A DNA stretch of 32,784 nucleotides, taken from contig JAGVVY010000005.1 of assembly GCA_018304585.1 (NCBI GenBank), positions 1 to 32,784 of the forward strand. Reading direction: 5' to 3'. The notes below the pieces were generated by a model, which was not told the DNA's origin, ran no database searches, and saw only the letters and a program-made list of their open reading frames with translations. Shown in pieces: positions 17,260-26,170 of the stretch (its first letter is position 1; every line of letters starts with the position of its first letter). A program made the translations under genes and the position numbers. The stretch comes from Candidatus Aenigmatarchaeota archaeon. Lineage in GTDB: Archaea > Aenigmatarchaeota > Aenigmatarchaeia > GW2011-AR5.

Positions 17260-19428
17260 TCATACATCCGTTTCCTTCTCTTCCGCGCCGTATATGGCGC
17301 TTCTCCCGATCTCTTCCATGACCTTTTCCGCGACCTTGATGCCCAGCAGCTCTTTCACCTTTTCCGGGTCGTTGCGCACGTCAGCGAGCCGCTTGATTCC
17401 GTTACTGTAAAGCTTCCGCGCCCTTGTGCGTCCTATGCCCCTGACAAGAACAAGCCTCAGCAGCTCCTCCTTCACGCCGTAGACGACGCGCAGCCGCACC
17501 TTGTTTATCTCCTTCGCGGCATCCTTGTCGCCAAGCGTCATCGCCAGTTCGCGGGCGGCATAAAGCATCCAGCCGGCATTCGTTTTCTTCGTATGGATTT
17601 CTCCCGGCGCAGCTCCGTATTTCTCGAGCAGCGCATCCTCGCCTGTCTCGTTCATCCAGTCAAGGAACATTAGAGACGTCTTGAATTCGCCCAGGAAATC
17701 CTCGTAGTCCATGTCCCATGCGTCTGGCGCCGCAAGGCCGGAACTTTCGAGCGCGGTCTCGATATCCTCGGCTTCCTTCTGCTTGACGCGCAAGAGCGGC
17801 ATCATCTCGACGCAGTGATTCATGGTCATGAGATATTCAAGAGCCGACTTCTTTCGCACGTTCTTTATCAGATGATTCGCGGAAAGCGGATCTATGTAGA
17901 GCTCGGCCACGCGCCTACCGAGCGCCGTTGCCTCAAGCGCAGGATCCGTGTTCAGCTCGAAAGCAGGCATGAAGTCGCCGAGCGTTGCGGCCTCGCCGGA
18001 GAATTTTATGAACCCGAAGTCCTTCAGTATGCGCAAAACTTTCTCTATCTTGGACATGACGTCTTCGATATCGCCGTACTGGTGGGCAAAGAACGTCTTT
18101 GAGAAGAAGTTCCGCAGCTGGCCTTTGGAGGTCGCGAAGTTTGACGTCACAAGAGCCAAAACGTGCATCCTCAGCACAGGCTCAACCGAAAGCTTGGAAT
18201 AGATGTTCTCGGTTTCGCCGTTTATGTAGCGCTCTTCCATGGCGCTTTTTTCAGCTTCACTCTTCGCCAGAAGTATTGCCTCCCCTTCCTTGTCGTAGCG
18301 GGGCCTGCCTGCCCGTCCGAACATTTGAGATATTTCTATGTTAGGGATGAAGTCCATGCCGTACTTCATATAGCGCTTCGTGTCCCTGACAATGACGCGG
18401 CTCGCCGGCAGGTTCAGGCCAAAGGCAAGGCTTGTTGTCGCCGTTATGAAATTTATCTTTCCTGCGCGAAAATTATCCTCGATAAGCTTCCTCTGCTTCG
18501 CTACAAGCCCTGCATGATGGAACGCGCTGCCTTTTCTTACTATAGTTGCAAGGCGCCTGCACTGCTTTGTCGGCGAGGGCAGGGCGCGCTCTATGTCGTT
18601 CGCTATTTTTTCAAGTTCAGGACTCGCCACCGGAATCTTCGCAGCTATCTTCTCGGCTTCGGCCTCGGCGCTCCGGCGCGTTGAAACGAACACGAGCGCC
18701 TGCTTTTTCCGGTCAAGCGTGTCCTTGCACAAGGCGAACTGGTCCTTGTGGCCGTTGCTTATGGCGATTTTTTCGTTGCCAAAGTGGATGAAATTGTCAA
18801 GGAATACGCCCTTCTTCAGCTTTACCGGCCGATAGTCGCTCTTTACAAGCTCCGCGGAAAGCCAGCCGGCTATTTCTGACGCGTTCTTTATCGTTGCCGA
18901 AAGTGCAAGAATCTGGGCGTTAGATTCCGCGCGCAAGCGCGTAAGGACCATCTCAAGCGTGGGCCCCCGCGAGGCATCGTCCAGCAGATGAACTTCGTCC
19001 GATATGACCAGCGTCACGTCCCGAACCCACTGCGCCTTGTGCCGCAGCAGCGAGTCCATCTTCTCGTTGCTCGCAATGATGAGGTCATAGTTCTTCAGCC
19101 ATACGTCTTCCGAGTCCATGTCGCCTACCGATATCGCAACCCTCATGCCTATCTTCCCGTAACGCGACTTGAACTCATCGTATTTCTCGGATCCCAGCGC
19201 CTTTAGCGGGACGAGATACACCGACTTCCCGCCGGAAAGGAAATGCCTGAGAAACGCCATCTCGGCTATCAGCGTCTTTCCCGAAGCCGTTGGCGCGGCA
19301 ATGACCAGGTTCTTGCCATCCAAAAGCCCCGCCTTCACCGCTGCCTCCTGCGGCGGATTAAGCTTCTCGGCTTCTTCCGATAGAACGACCAAGGCTTTCT
19401 CCGGCAACGGAAGCTCTTTCACAAGCAT
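17260..19428 (-). CDS. hel308: ATP-dependent DNA helicase Hel308
   Basis: Q-motif PPQEAAVKAG; Walker A APTASGKT; DEVH box; MFGRAGRPRYD; C-terminal HhH LVRGIGRTRARKLYSNGIK. Confidence 0.95.
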   Translation of the reverse strand: MLVKELPLPEKALVVLSEEAEKLNPPQEAAVKAGLLDGKNLVIAAPTASGKTLIAEMAFLRHFLSGGKSVYLVPLKALGSEKYDEFKSRYGKIGMRVAISVGDMDSEDVWLKNYDLIIASNEKMDSLLRHKAQWVRDVTLVISDEVHLLDDASRGPTLEMVLTRLRAESNAQILALSATIKNASEIAGWLSAELVKSDYRPVKLKKGVFLDNFIHFGNEKIAISNGHKDQFALCKDTLDRKKQALVFVSTRRSAEAEAEKIAAKIPVASPELEKIANDIERALPSPTKQCRRLATIVRKGSAFHHAGLVAKQRKLIEDNFRAGKINFITATTSLAFGLNLPASRVIVRDTKRYMKYGMDFIPNIEISQMFGRAGRPRYDKEGEAILLAKSEAEKSAMEERYINGETENIYSKLSVEPVLRMHVLALVTSNFATSKGQLRNFFSKTFFAHQYGDIEDVMSKIEKVLRILKDFGFIKFSGEAATLGDFMPAFELNTDPALEATALGRRVAELYIDPLSANHLIKNVRKKSALEYLMTMNHCVEMMPLLRVKQKEAEDIETALESSGLAAPDAWDMDYEDFLGEFKTSLMFLDWMNETGEDALLEKYGAAPGEIHTKKTNAGWMLYAARELAMTLGDKDAAKEINKVRLRVVYGVKEELLRLVLVRGIGRTRARKLYSNGIKRLADVRNDPEKVKELLGIKVAEKVMEEIGRSAIYGAEEKETDV

Positions 19429-19463
19429 ACATATTACTTCGGAAGAAAGGTTTTATGGGTTAA

Positions 19464-19561
19464 AGCTTTGCACGAAAAGTAGCCAATGAACACAAGATGT
19501 TGTGATTTTAGAGAGTCAGAATACAACCGGTTGACCGATTTTGGACTTTAGGTGCAAAGCC
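19464..19561. mobile_element. MITE-like element M1, copy B (98 bp)
   Basis: Flanked by ATGGGTTAA (19455-19463) and GTGGGTTAA (19562-19570), 8/9 match; one internal mismatch to copy A. Confidence 0.92.
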
Positions 19562-19605
19562 GTGGGTTAAACAACGCTTATATTCCACCATATGCAATTA
19601 TCAAA

Positions 19606-20202
19606 ATGCAGAGAATACCGCACGTCATATCAGCCGGCGTGATACTTGTCCTCGCATGGTATTACTTTTTCAGCCTTGGCAGGCCTTTCGGCATCAATTA
19701 TCTTAATGCGATAGCTGCGTTCTCGGCCGTCTTCATCATAGGATTGTCATTTCTCATGGGGCCGATATCGCGGTTCGTGCCGGCGCTGCAGCAGGATCTT
19801 CAATTCAGGAAGACGTTCGGGCTATGGGGTTATGCGATGGCGTGCGTCCATCTTGCGCTTGTGCCTGCAGTGCTGCTGCAAAGCAGCAGGGAAATGACGC
19901 TTGCCGACGGGGCATCAATGGCATTTGCCGCAGTCGCTTTCATGATATTTACCCTGATGGCTGTCACGTCCACTGGCAAATGGATAGCGACTCTCGGCTA
20001 CGAGAACTGGCAAAGCCTGCAAAGGACGGGATACGTTGCCATGGCGGCCATGATACTTCATGTGGCGCTGCTTGAAGGAGGAGTATTCTTCTCAAGAACG
20101 ACGGGCATTGCGGCCATGACGTTCATACTCGCCGTCTTTCTGTTGAGGGCGCTCGTTCTTGTCATGGGCGCCAAGAAGACCCAGAAGCCGAAGCTTCAGT
20201 AG
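19606..20202 (+). CDS. Ferric reductase-like transmembrane (YedZ/MsrQ-like) protein
   Basis: Multi-TM with conserved His (ACVHLALVPA; MILHVALLEGG) and GYENWQSLQRTGYVA. Confidence 0.7.
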   Translation: MQRIPHVISAGVILVLAWYYFFSLGRPFGINYLNAIAAFSAVFIIGLSFLMGPISRFVPALQQDLQFRKTFGLWGYAMACVHLALVPAVLLQSSREMTLADGASMAFAAVAFMIFTLMAVTSTGKWIATLGYENWQSLQRTGYVAMAAMILHVALLEGGVFFSRTTGIAAMTFILAVFLLRALVLVMGAKKTQKPKLQ

Positions 20203-20662
20203 GGAAAAAGTCCGTGCATCGGAGCGGGCCGAAGCCTACGGCTACACTATCGCCGGAAGAATTGGCGGTTATGATATAACGCCCTGCAACGCTTCCATCC
20301 GCGTTTTTGCCCACAACTTCTGAAATCCCGTCGCCGGTCCGATGCAACTCCAACGTGTCAAATACCGAATACTCCTGCACTCCCGAAAATGGCAATTCCC
20401 CGCCCGGCATTATCCTGATTTTATATCTGGCCACGTCTATAGGTTTCCCGTGGTGCTTATCCTTTAACGTCAACGTGTCCCCGTCGCGAAGGTTACCTAT
20501 TCCCGTAATCCCGCTGCAGTCCGCAAGCGGCTCTAAAAAATTATACCGAATTCCTTCTTTCTGTTGTCTTCTATAGTCGTCCAGAGGTGCCGAACATAGC
20601 ATACTGCCAGCGTAAAGCAAGACTGATAGCCCCGCATACCCAAGCCATTTGCTTATTCTCAT
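20162..20662 (-). CDS. Secreted hypothetical protein
   Basis: Signal-peptide-like MRISKWLGYAGLSVLLYAGSMLCSA; convergent overlap with preceding gene. Confidence 0.5.
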   Translation of the reverse strand: MRISKWLGYAGLSVLLYAGSMLCSAPLDDYRRQQKEGIRYNFLEPLADCSGITGIGNLRDGDTLTLKDKHHGKPIDVARYKIRIMPGGELPFSGVQEYSVFDTLELHRTGDGISEVVGKNADGSVAGRYIITANSSGDSVAVGFGPLRCTDFFPTEASASGSSWRP

Positions 20663-20694
20663 GTTATCAGAAAAACGGCGATTTATTTATAGTT

Positions 20695-20782
20695 AACCCA
20701 GTAAAGATTCCGAATATGATTTACTGGGTTCACATATAGTTCCCAAGGAAGTAATACATATTTGTTTCCTTGGAGAACTATA
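20695..20782. repeat. Two tandem long-stem hairpins
   Basis: AACCCAGTAAA-N14-TTTACTGGGTT (11 bp) and TATAGTTCCCAAGGAA-N15-TTCCTTGGAGAACTATA (16 bp with one bulge). Confidence 0.8.
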
Positions 20783-20803
20783 ACTGGAACTCTTGGTTCA
20801 TGC

Positions 20804-22288
20804 TTATACGGAAAACGCAAATCCTGTCTCAAGCCCGTTCACGCTTACCATGTACGGCCCCTGGCCAGTCGGGCTCATGTCGAGGTATACCGTCTTCTCC
20901 ATGAGCACCATGTCCCTGGTGCATGCTGCGCCCGTTTGCGTATATGTCACGTCCACGAAGAACGCATTCCCTTCCCTGCGCACGCCAATATCGTTCAGCG
21001 TTGTGCAGCTTCTTCCGCCATACTGGCCCTTTATGGTCACCGGCATCTGCTTCGTGGCGTTGTTGTACTGCCCGATAGACACGTCCGTTATAGCGACGTT
21101 ATGGATTCCGATTGTGCCAGGCGCGGTGACTGCATCGCGCCTGATACTCTCGAAAACGAAGGACACAGGCTTGCCGGTCTTGGCTATTTTCACTATGTGG
21201 TACGGGGTGGTGAACGACATCGTCACTAACGCGCCTTCCGGTGGCGTAGTCTCCCTGACATACACCACTATCCCGTTTGGCGTTTCCTCTATCCGCGTGA
21301 TTTCAACCGAATATCCGCCGGATGAATGCTGCTTTATCACCGCTATGGCGGTTTCCTTGCCAAAGTCCGGCATAATGATGTTCTTTCCCGCAAACAGCCT
21401 GTCCCATTCGCTCTGGTTGTTTATGACATACTCGCCGTATTTCTGCATGAAATCAAAATCGTATGTGCCGGAAGCTATGCTGTTGAACTCGATGCCCCGT
21501 CCGGAAATAATATTATCTACCGCCATCTCGAACGCTGCCTTGGCGCCGTTCACGTTCACCGTGTAGTTGCCGGCAGGCAGCCCGTAGACATCCAGCGCCA
21601 CGCTCTTCTCAAACGGCACTATGGACTGGGTACAATATGGCCCTGTCGGCCTCTTCGTGGTTATCTCTATCATGAATCCATTCCCGTCCCTTTTCTGCGC
21701 CACCTTGTCGATTTCCGTGCAGCCGTCCGGGAAGTAACCGTGAATGACCGCGTTGATTTTCGCAGGGAACGACTTGAGGGTTATTATGTCAACGCTGCCG
21801 ACCGGCGCGATGCCGTATGTGAAACCGTCCTCGCTGCCATATTTTATGTTGCCATCATAATTGAAAACTACAGGCTTGTCGTTTTTCGCGAGCTTCACAA
21901 TGTGGCCAGGTGACGTTAAGACCAGAGATGCGGCATCCGAGGGATGCGTTTCCTTCACATATACTATTAGCTTGTCTTCCGTTTCTGCTATGCGGGTTAT
22001 CTCTATCGAAAACCCGCCCATCGTAAGATCACCACTAAAAACGCCTATTGCCATCTCCTCGTCAAAATCCGGCATGACTATATTCCTGCCTGCAAAAAGC
22101 GCATTCCACAAGGTTTCATCTTTTATAACGTAATTGCCCGGCTCCCTCATGCCGCCCGACGTTACCGTGCTGTAGATGGTTTCAAAATCAACATCTGCCT
22201 GGGGCCCGGGATCGTAATAGCTTGTGCACCCGCTTGCAAGCAGTATGCCTATCAGCGCGATTGCCGCCATCTGCGCGTTTCCTTCCAT
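20804..22288 (-). CDS. Lipoprotein with two tandem PrcB_C-like domains
   Basis: Lipobox LLASGC; duplicated block (LWNALFAGRNIVMPDFDEEMAIGVFSG... and WDRLFAGKNIIMPDFGKETAIAVIKQ...; both ending P.HIVK.AK..KPV.F). Confidence 0.75.
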   Translation of the reverse strand: MEGNAQMAAIALIGILLASGCTSYYDPGPQADVDFETIYSTVTSGGMREPGNYVIKDETLWNALFAGRNIVMPDFDEEMAIGVFSGDLTMGGFSIEITRIAETEDKLIVYVKETHPSDAASLVLTSPGHIVKLAKNDKPVVFNYDGNIKYGSEDGFTYGIAPVGSVDIITLKSFPAKINAVIHGYFPDGCTEIDKVAQKRDGNGFMIEITTKRPTGPYCTQSIVPFEKSVALDVYGLPAGNYTVNVNGAKAAFEMAVDNIISGRGIEFNSIASGTYDFDFMQKYGEYVINNQSEWDRLFAGKNIIMPDFGKETAIAVIKQHSSGGYSVEITRIEETPNGIVVYVRETTPPEGALVTMSFTTPYHIVKIAKTGKPVSFVFESIRRDAVTAPGTIGIHNVAITDVSIGQYNNATKQMPVTIKGQYGGRSCTTLNDIGVRREGNAFFVDVTYTQTGAACTRDMVLMEKTVYLDMSPTGQGPYMVSVNGLETGFAFSV

Positions 22289-22345
22289 GCTCAGAATATG
22301 CCGGAAACATTATTTATATGGCGCAGAAATCAGAGGGTTTTCGCC

Positions 22346-23335
22346 CTATTTCTTCCTCTCCACAAGATAATCCGCGAAGCTATTCAGTATTTCACGCAGT
22401 GCCGCAGGCATATCTTCAGTTATTTTCTTCGCCTTTGTTATAAGAGTTTTCGCCTTCTCCCTTGCGTATTCCATGGAGCCGTATTTCTCCATCAGCACTT
22501 TTGCCCACAACACGTCGCGGTCGGTCGTCTTTTCCGGCTCCTTTCCCAGCACTGCAAGGAGCTTTGCCTTTTCCTCGCCCGTGCATCTGGAAAGGCAGTG
22601 AACGACCATCATGCTTCTTTTTCCTTCTTTGATGTCCCTGCCTATTTCCCCGCGGCCCTTGCCCTCGCTCATGTCCAAGACGTCGTCCGCTATCTGAAAA
22701 GCAGGACCGGCATATTCGCCGTATTTAAGTATTTTTTCTATCAATTTCTGGTCAGCTCCTGTCGCTATGGCGCCGCCCACTGCCGGGACCGTAAGATAAT
22801 GCGCGGTCTTGCCGGTCACAGTCTTCATGTATTCCTCTTCTGTCGGCTCCGCGCTTTGCCGCATATTCATGTCCATCGCCTGGCCTTCGGCTGTTTTGAC
22901 AGCCGTGGTGACTATGGCCTCTATCAGGCGGAAAACCGTCTTCTCGTCCATGCCCCGGTTTCGGCACCTTAAAATAAGCTCGTATGTTTTCTGCGACATA
23001 TAATCCCCGATGTTTATCGCGTGCGGCACCCCGTATCTGACCCAAACCGTAGGCTTGTCCCGACGCATCCGGTCCCCGTCCTCAATGTCGTCGTGCACAA
23101 GAAGCCATGCGTGCAGAACCTCGCACGCCGCCGCGAATGGCAGTATTTTATCGCCCTTGCCTCCGAGAGCTTCATAGGTTGCTATTGCCAGAACAGGGCG
23201 TATGCGCTTGCCGCCGGTCCCTATATGATACCAGACCGCTTCCTGAAGATTGGCTATGCCATTCTTGGGGAAAACTGCATCAAGCTCCTTGTCAATAAGG
23301 CCTGCCTTCTCGGCCATTGCGGTTTCTATGCTCAT
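22346..23335 (-). CDS. idsA: Polyprenyl (geranylgeranyl/farnesyl) diphosphate synthase
   Basis: GGKRIRPVLA; first Asp-rich HDDIED; second FQIADDVLD. Confidence 0.92.
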   Translation of the reverse strand: MSIETAMAEKAGLIDKELDAVFPKNGIANLQEAVWYHIGTGGKRIRPVLAIATYEALGGKGDKILPFAAACEVLHAWLLVHDDIEDGDRMRRDKPTVWVRYGVPHAINIGDYMSQKTYELILRCRNRGMDEKTVFRLIEAIVTTAVKTAEGQAMDMNMRQSAEPTEEEYMKTVTGKTAHYLTVPAVGGAIATGADQKLIEKILKYGEYAGPAFQIADDVLDMSEGKGRGEIGRDIKEGKRSMMVVHCLSRCTGEEKAKLLAVLGKEPEKTTDRDVLWAKVLMEKYGSMEYAREKAKTLITKAKKITEDMPAALREILNSFADYLVERKK

Positions 23336-23402
23336 GCTCTCTATATTCTTTGGGAATTTTTATAAATGCCTTAACTTACTGCTTAATAGTTCGTTGACTC
23401 GA

Positions 23403-23936
23403 TCATATCATTCTTATCAATTTCGGGCTTATTCCCAGCCTGTTTCTCAGGCTCCTTACCGAACTCATAAGCGCATTTGCCATCATCTTCTTGATTTTCC
23501 CGTCCCATGGGTCGAAGAATGTTGACGTTTGCTTGTCCATTTTGAGCAGAAGAATAAAGTGCGAATAATGATATATGCCGTCAAGGTCATATTTGTCCAT
23601 ATAAACGGCAATAGGCGCCTTTGCAGCCAGCCTCATGACGAGCCTCTTGCTGTTTTTTGCCGGCAAAAGCTTGATGCTCTTTGGTATGTCAAGACGTAAA
23701 AGTTCGTCATTGAAAGAAGGAAAATCAGTATACTGCTCTATGCCGACTCCATATTTCTTCGCAACGTAAATAAGCTGCCCTATAGTATAGTCAAGCTTGG
23801 TGAAAGTCAGCCCTTCCATGAGTATCTTCGTTTCTTCCGAATCCTTCACCCTCACCCCTCTCATACGCAAGAGTTCCATGAGGCATACCGGCAGGCATGA
23901 TTCGCAGGTGGATTGAGCTTTCATACAGTTCATCAT
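23403..23936 (-). CDS. C39-like cysteine peptidase domain protein
   Basis: QSTCESCLPVCLMELLRMRG (Cys region), YHYSHFILL (His), FFDPWDGK (Asp). Confidence 0.6.
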   Translation of the reverse strand: MMNCMKAQSTCESCLPVCLMELLRMRGVRVKDSEETKILMEGLTFTKLDYTIGQLIYVAKKYGVGIEQYTDFPSFNDELLRLDIPKSIKLLPAKNSKRLVMRLAAKAPIAVYMDKYDLDGIYHYSHFILLLKMDKQTSTFFDPWDGKIKKMMANALMSSVRSLRNRLGISPKLIRMI

Positions 23937-23972
23937 AACTAATTATAGGTATTATTTTAACTATTAAAACTT

Positions 23973-24917
23973 TTATTGAATAAGTATATTACTATTATAA
24001 TATGAGGGTAATTCATGAAAATTAAATGAAGGTATCACTCGCCGATGATCTTGACTATGAATTCTTTGCCACAGTTTTTGTGTGAACTTTTCAGAGTGCC
24101 CTAACTCATGGCTCAAAGCTTCAGAAGAATACTTTTTATCATAAGCTAAGAATAACGCTAAATCAAGAACTCTATATACATCTCCGGGTGTAAAATCTGT
24201 AGGAATTTCTGCAAAATACGATGACACTTTATCGGTTGCAAAAGTAGAATTTATTGGTCTCCTTTGTATAAAAGGATCTGGGATAGCAAGTGCTTCGGCA
24301 AGATCGTATACCTGAGTTTTATAAAAATCTGATAGTATCGCTGCTTCGCCACCAGCTCCAATCACTATTTCTCCCAAAACAACCTCGGTTTTATTTGTAG
24401 AGTCTATGGCACAATGTCCAGTTTTATCAGCATACTCTAAAACTAACAGATCCATAAGACGTGTAGCCAATTCTCCGGGGTATATTTTTTTACGATGCGT
24501 TAAATTTAGCAAATAATCTGTTATTTCATTTATATGGTTTAATAACGGAATAATATCTTGTTCTATATATTGTATTTTTAATCTTGGATATTTAGATCTT
24601 ATATATTCAATAAATAATCTAGAATAATTTGTATCTTCTTTACTCCGTCCTCTAAAATTAATTAAACCCAAATTGGTATCACGAATATGTCCACTTTCAA
24701 CAGCATTCTGCATGGTTTCAGCTACAACAGAACTACAAACGCAAGAATCTATACCCCCGGATAATCCTATGACCGCTCCAAGCGAATTTTCATCATATGT
24801 AACAGTTTTTATTGCATTTTCTGTAAAATTATAAATATCAGGAAGCATAGACCTAGCCATATCAATATTTGATAAATATTGAGCAGACCAATTCACATCT
24901 TCTATTTTATCGGTCAT
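23973..24917 (-). CDS. NAD synthase-like N-type ATP pyrophosphatase (divergent NadE paralog or amide ligase)
   Basis: SGGIDSCVCSSVV P-loop; STNKTEVVLGEIVIGAGGEAAILSDFYKTQVYDLAEAL. Start overlaps stop of the upstream small ORF. Confidence 0.75.
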   Translation of the reverse strand: MTDKIEDVNWSAQYLSNIDMARSMLPDIYNFTENAIKTVTYDENSLGAVIGLSGGIDSCVCSSVVAETMQNAVESGHIRDTNLGLINFRGRSKEDTNYSRLFIEYIRSKYPRLKIQYIEQDIIPLLNHINEITDYLLNLTHRKKIYPGELATRLMDLLVLEYADKTGHCAIDSTNKTEVVLGEIVIGAGGEAAILSDFYKTQVYDLAEALAIPDPFIQRRPINSTFATDKVSSYFAEIPTDFTPGDVYRVLDLALFLAYDKKYSSEALSHELGHSEKFTQKLWQRIHSQDHRRVIPSFNFHELPSYYNSNILIQ

Positions 24918-25128
24918 TCGGTATAGTTTTCTTGCTTCTCTTTCTAGCGACCTCATCATTAACACCAATATTTAAAATTTCTTCAAACGCGGAGTTTACA
25001 GCAGACGTTTTAGAGCTTTTCGATAAGAATTTATTCAAATAACTAGGGAGTTTGCAACTTGCGCCTTTTGAATCGAATAGAGTTATTTTCGCTCTTTTGA
25101 TTTTCAAATTTCTACACCTCGATATCAA
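24907..25128 (-). CDS. Small peptide (~65-73 aa), putative peptide substrate/carrier
   Basis: Overlaps the ATP-grasp stop upstream and the NadE-like start downstream; LKIKRAKITLFDSKGASCKLPSYLNKFLSKSSKTSAVNSAFEEILNIGVNDEVARKRSKKTIPNDR. Confidence 0.55.
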   Translation of the reverse strand: MISRCRNLKIKRAKITLFDSKGASCKLPSYLNKFLSKSSKTSAVNSAFEEILNIGVNDEVARKRSKKTIPNDR

Positions 25129-26170
25129 TAATTTTCACATTATCGAATTTTCCTGTCCTGAGTTTATTCATCGGATAAGTAATTTCATTCGCTAATCTTG
25201 TGAACATAAGATTATTCTTATAGAAAGATTTGCCATTAATTTTATTTTCATATAAAATATCAACTAATATTTTTGGTAGATTTTGACCCGCTGCGGTGGC
25301 CAAATAAATCCAAGAAGGGAATCTTGGGTTTATTTCAAATAAATAATATTTTTTAGTGACATGATCTCTGACAAATTCTAATTCAAAAGGTCCTATCCAA
25401 TTGATGCATTCAATTATATGATCGGCTATATTTTTTATTCGATTATTTGTGATCGTGAGACCACTCCAAGTAGTACCCTTAGAATCGATGGCCAATTTTT
25501 TCATGATTGTATATCTTTTTATTTTACTTTTGTAATCCGCGACACCTGAAATACAATAGTACTCTCCGAATAAAAATTCTTGTAATATTACGCTTCCTTC
25601 TCCACCGCTCCATATATCTCTTATTTTCGAGAAGAAAATAAGCACTTCCGAAGAATCTTTTGCAATATAAGCATCTTTGAGTATACCTTTACAAACCAAC
25701 GGTAATCCCAAAGTTTTTATTGCAATATCGATTTCGTTTTCTTTAGAAATTAAAAGTGTTTTTGGAATTAAGATGCCGTATTTCCTCAGTTCTGCTAAAT
25801 AAGGTTTTGAAGCTTGTCTAATAGAATACGAAGAAGGCAACAATAATTTTATTCCTATATTTTCTATTTCTTTTTTATATTTAGCAAAGAAAAAAACATC
25901 CTTATCATAACATGGTATCAATATGTCAATTCCTTCTTTATCTTTTATTTTCATTAAGATTTTTTTAAATTCATTAAAATTTTCTGTTTTCAATGAATTA
26001 GTAATATAGACCGCGTCAAAATATGACGCAATTATTGCAGATGTTAAATAACTATCGTCAATGCCTATAACTTTATATCCAGCATACTTTAAAGATCTGG
26101 CCACGGCAAACCCAGGTTGGGGGCTTTCAACGGTTTTTAATGCAGTGACTGCGACTGAAATGGGTTTCAT
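25112..26170 (-). CDS. ATP-grasp ligase (carbamoyl-phosphate synthase/PylC-like)
   Basis: PreATP-grasp N-terminus; ILIPKTLL, GLPLVCKG, GPFELEFVRD..KYYLFEINPRFPSW. Confidence 0.82.
   Translation of the reverse strand: MKPISVAVTALKTVESPQPGFAVARSLKYAGYKVIGIDDSYLTSAIIASYFDAVYITNSLKTENFNEFKKILMKIKDKEGIDILIPCYDKDVFFFAKYKKEIENIGIKLLLPSSYSIRQASKPYLAELRKYGILIPKTLLISKENEIDIAIKTLGLPLVCKGILKDAYIAKDSSEVLIFFSKIRDIWSGGEGSVILQEFLFGEYYCISGVADYKSKIKRYTIMKKLAIDSKGTTWSGLTITNNRIKNIADHIIECINWIGPFELEFVRDHVTKKYYLFEINPRFPSWIYLATAAGQNLPKILVDILYENKINGKSFYKNNLMFTRLANEITYPMNKLRTGKFDNVKIIDIEV

Noticed and set aside
22298-22972. 224-aa plus-strand ORF opposite the prenyl diphosphate synthase gene
   Set aside because: Shadow ORF; the opposite strand has clear catalytic motifs.
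24907-25128. Small ORF as a LysW-type amino-group carrier
   Set aside because: Lacks the C-terminal EDWGE motif and zinc-binding Cys/His pattern.
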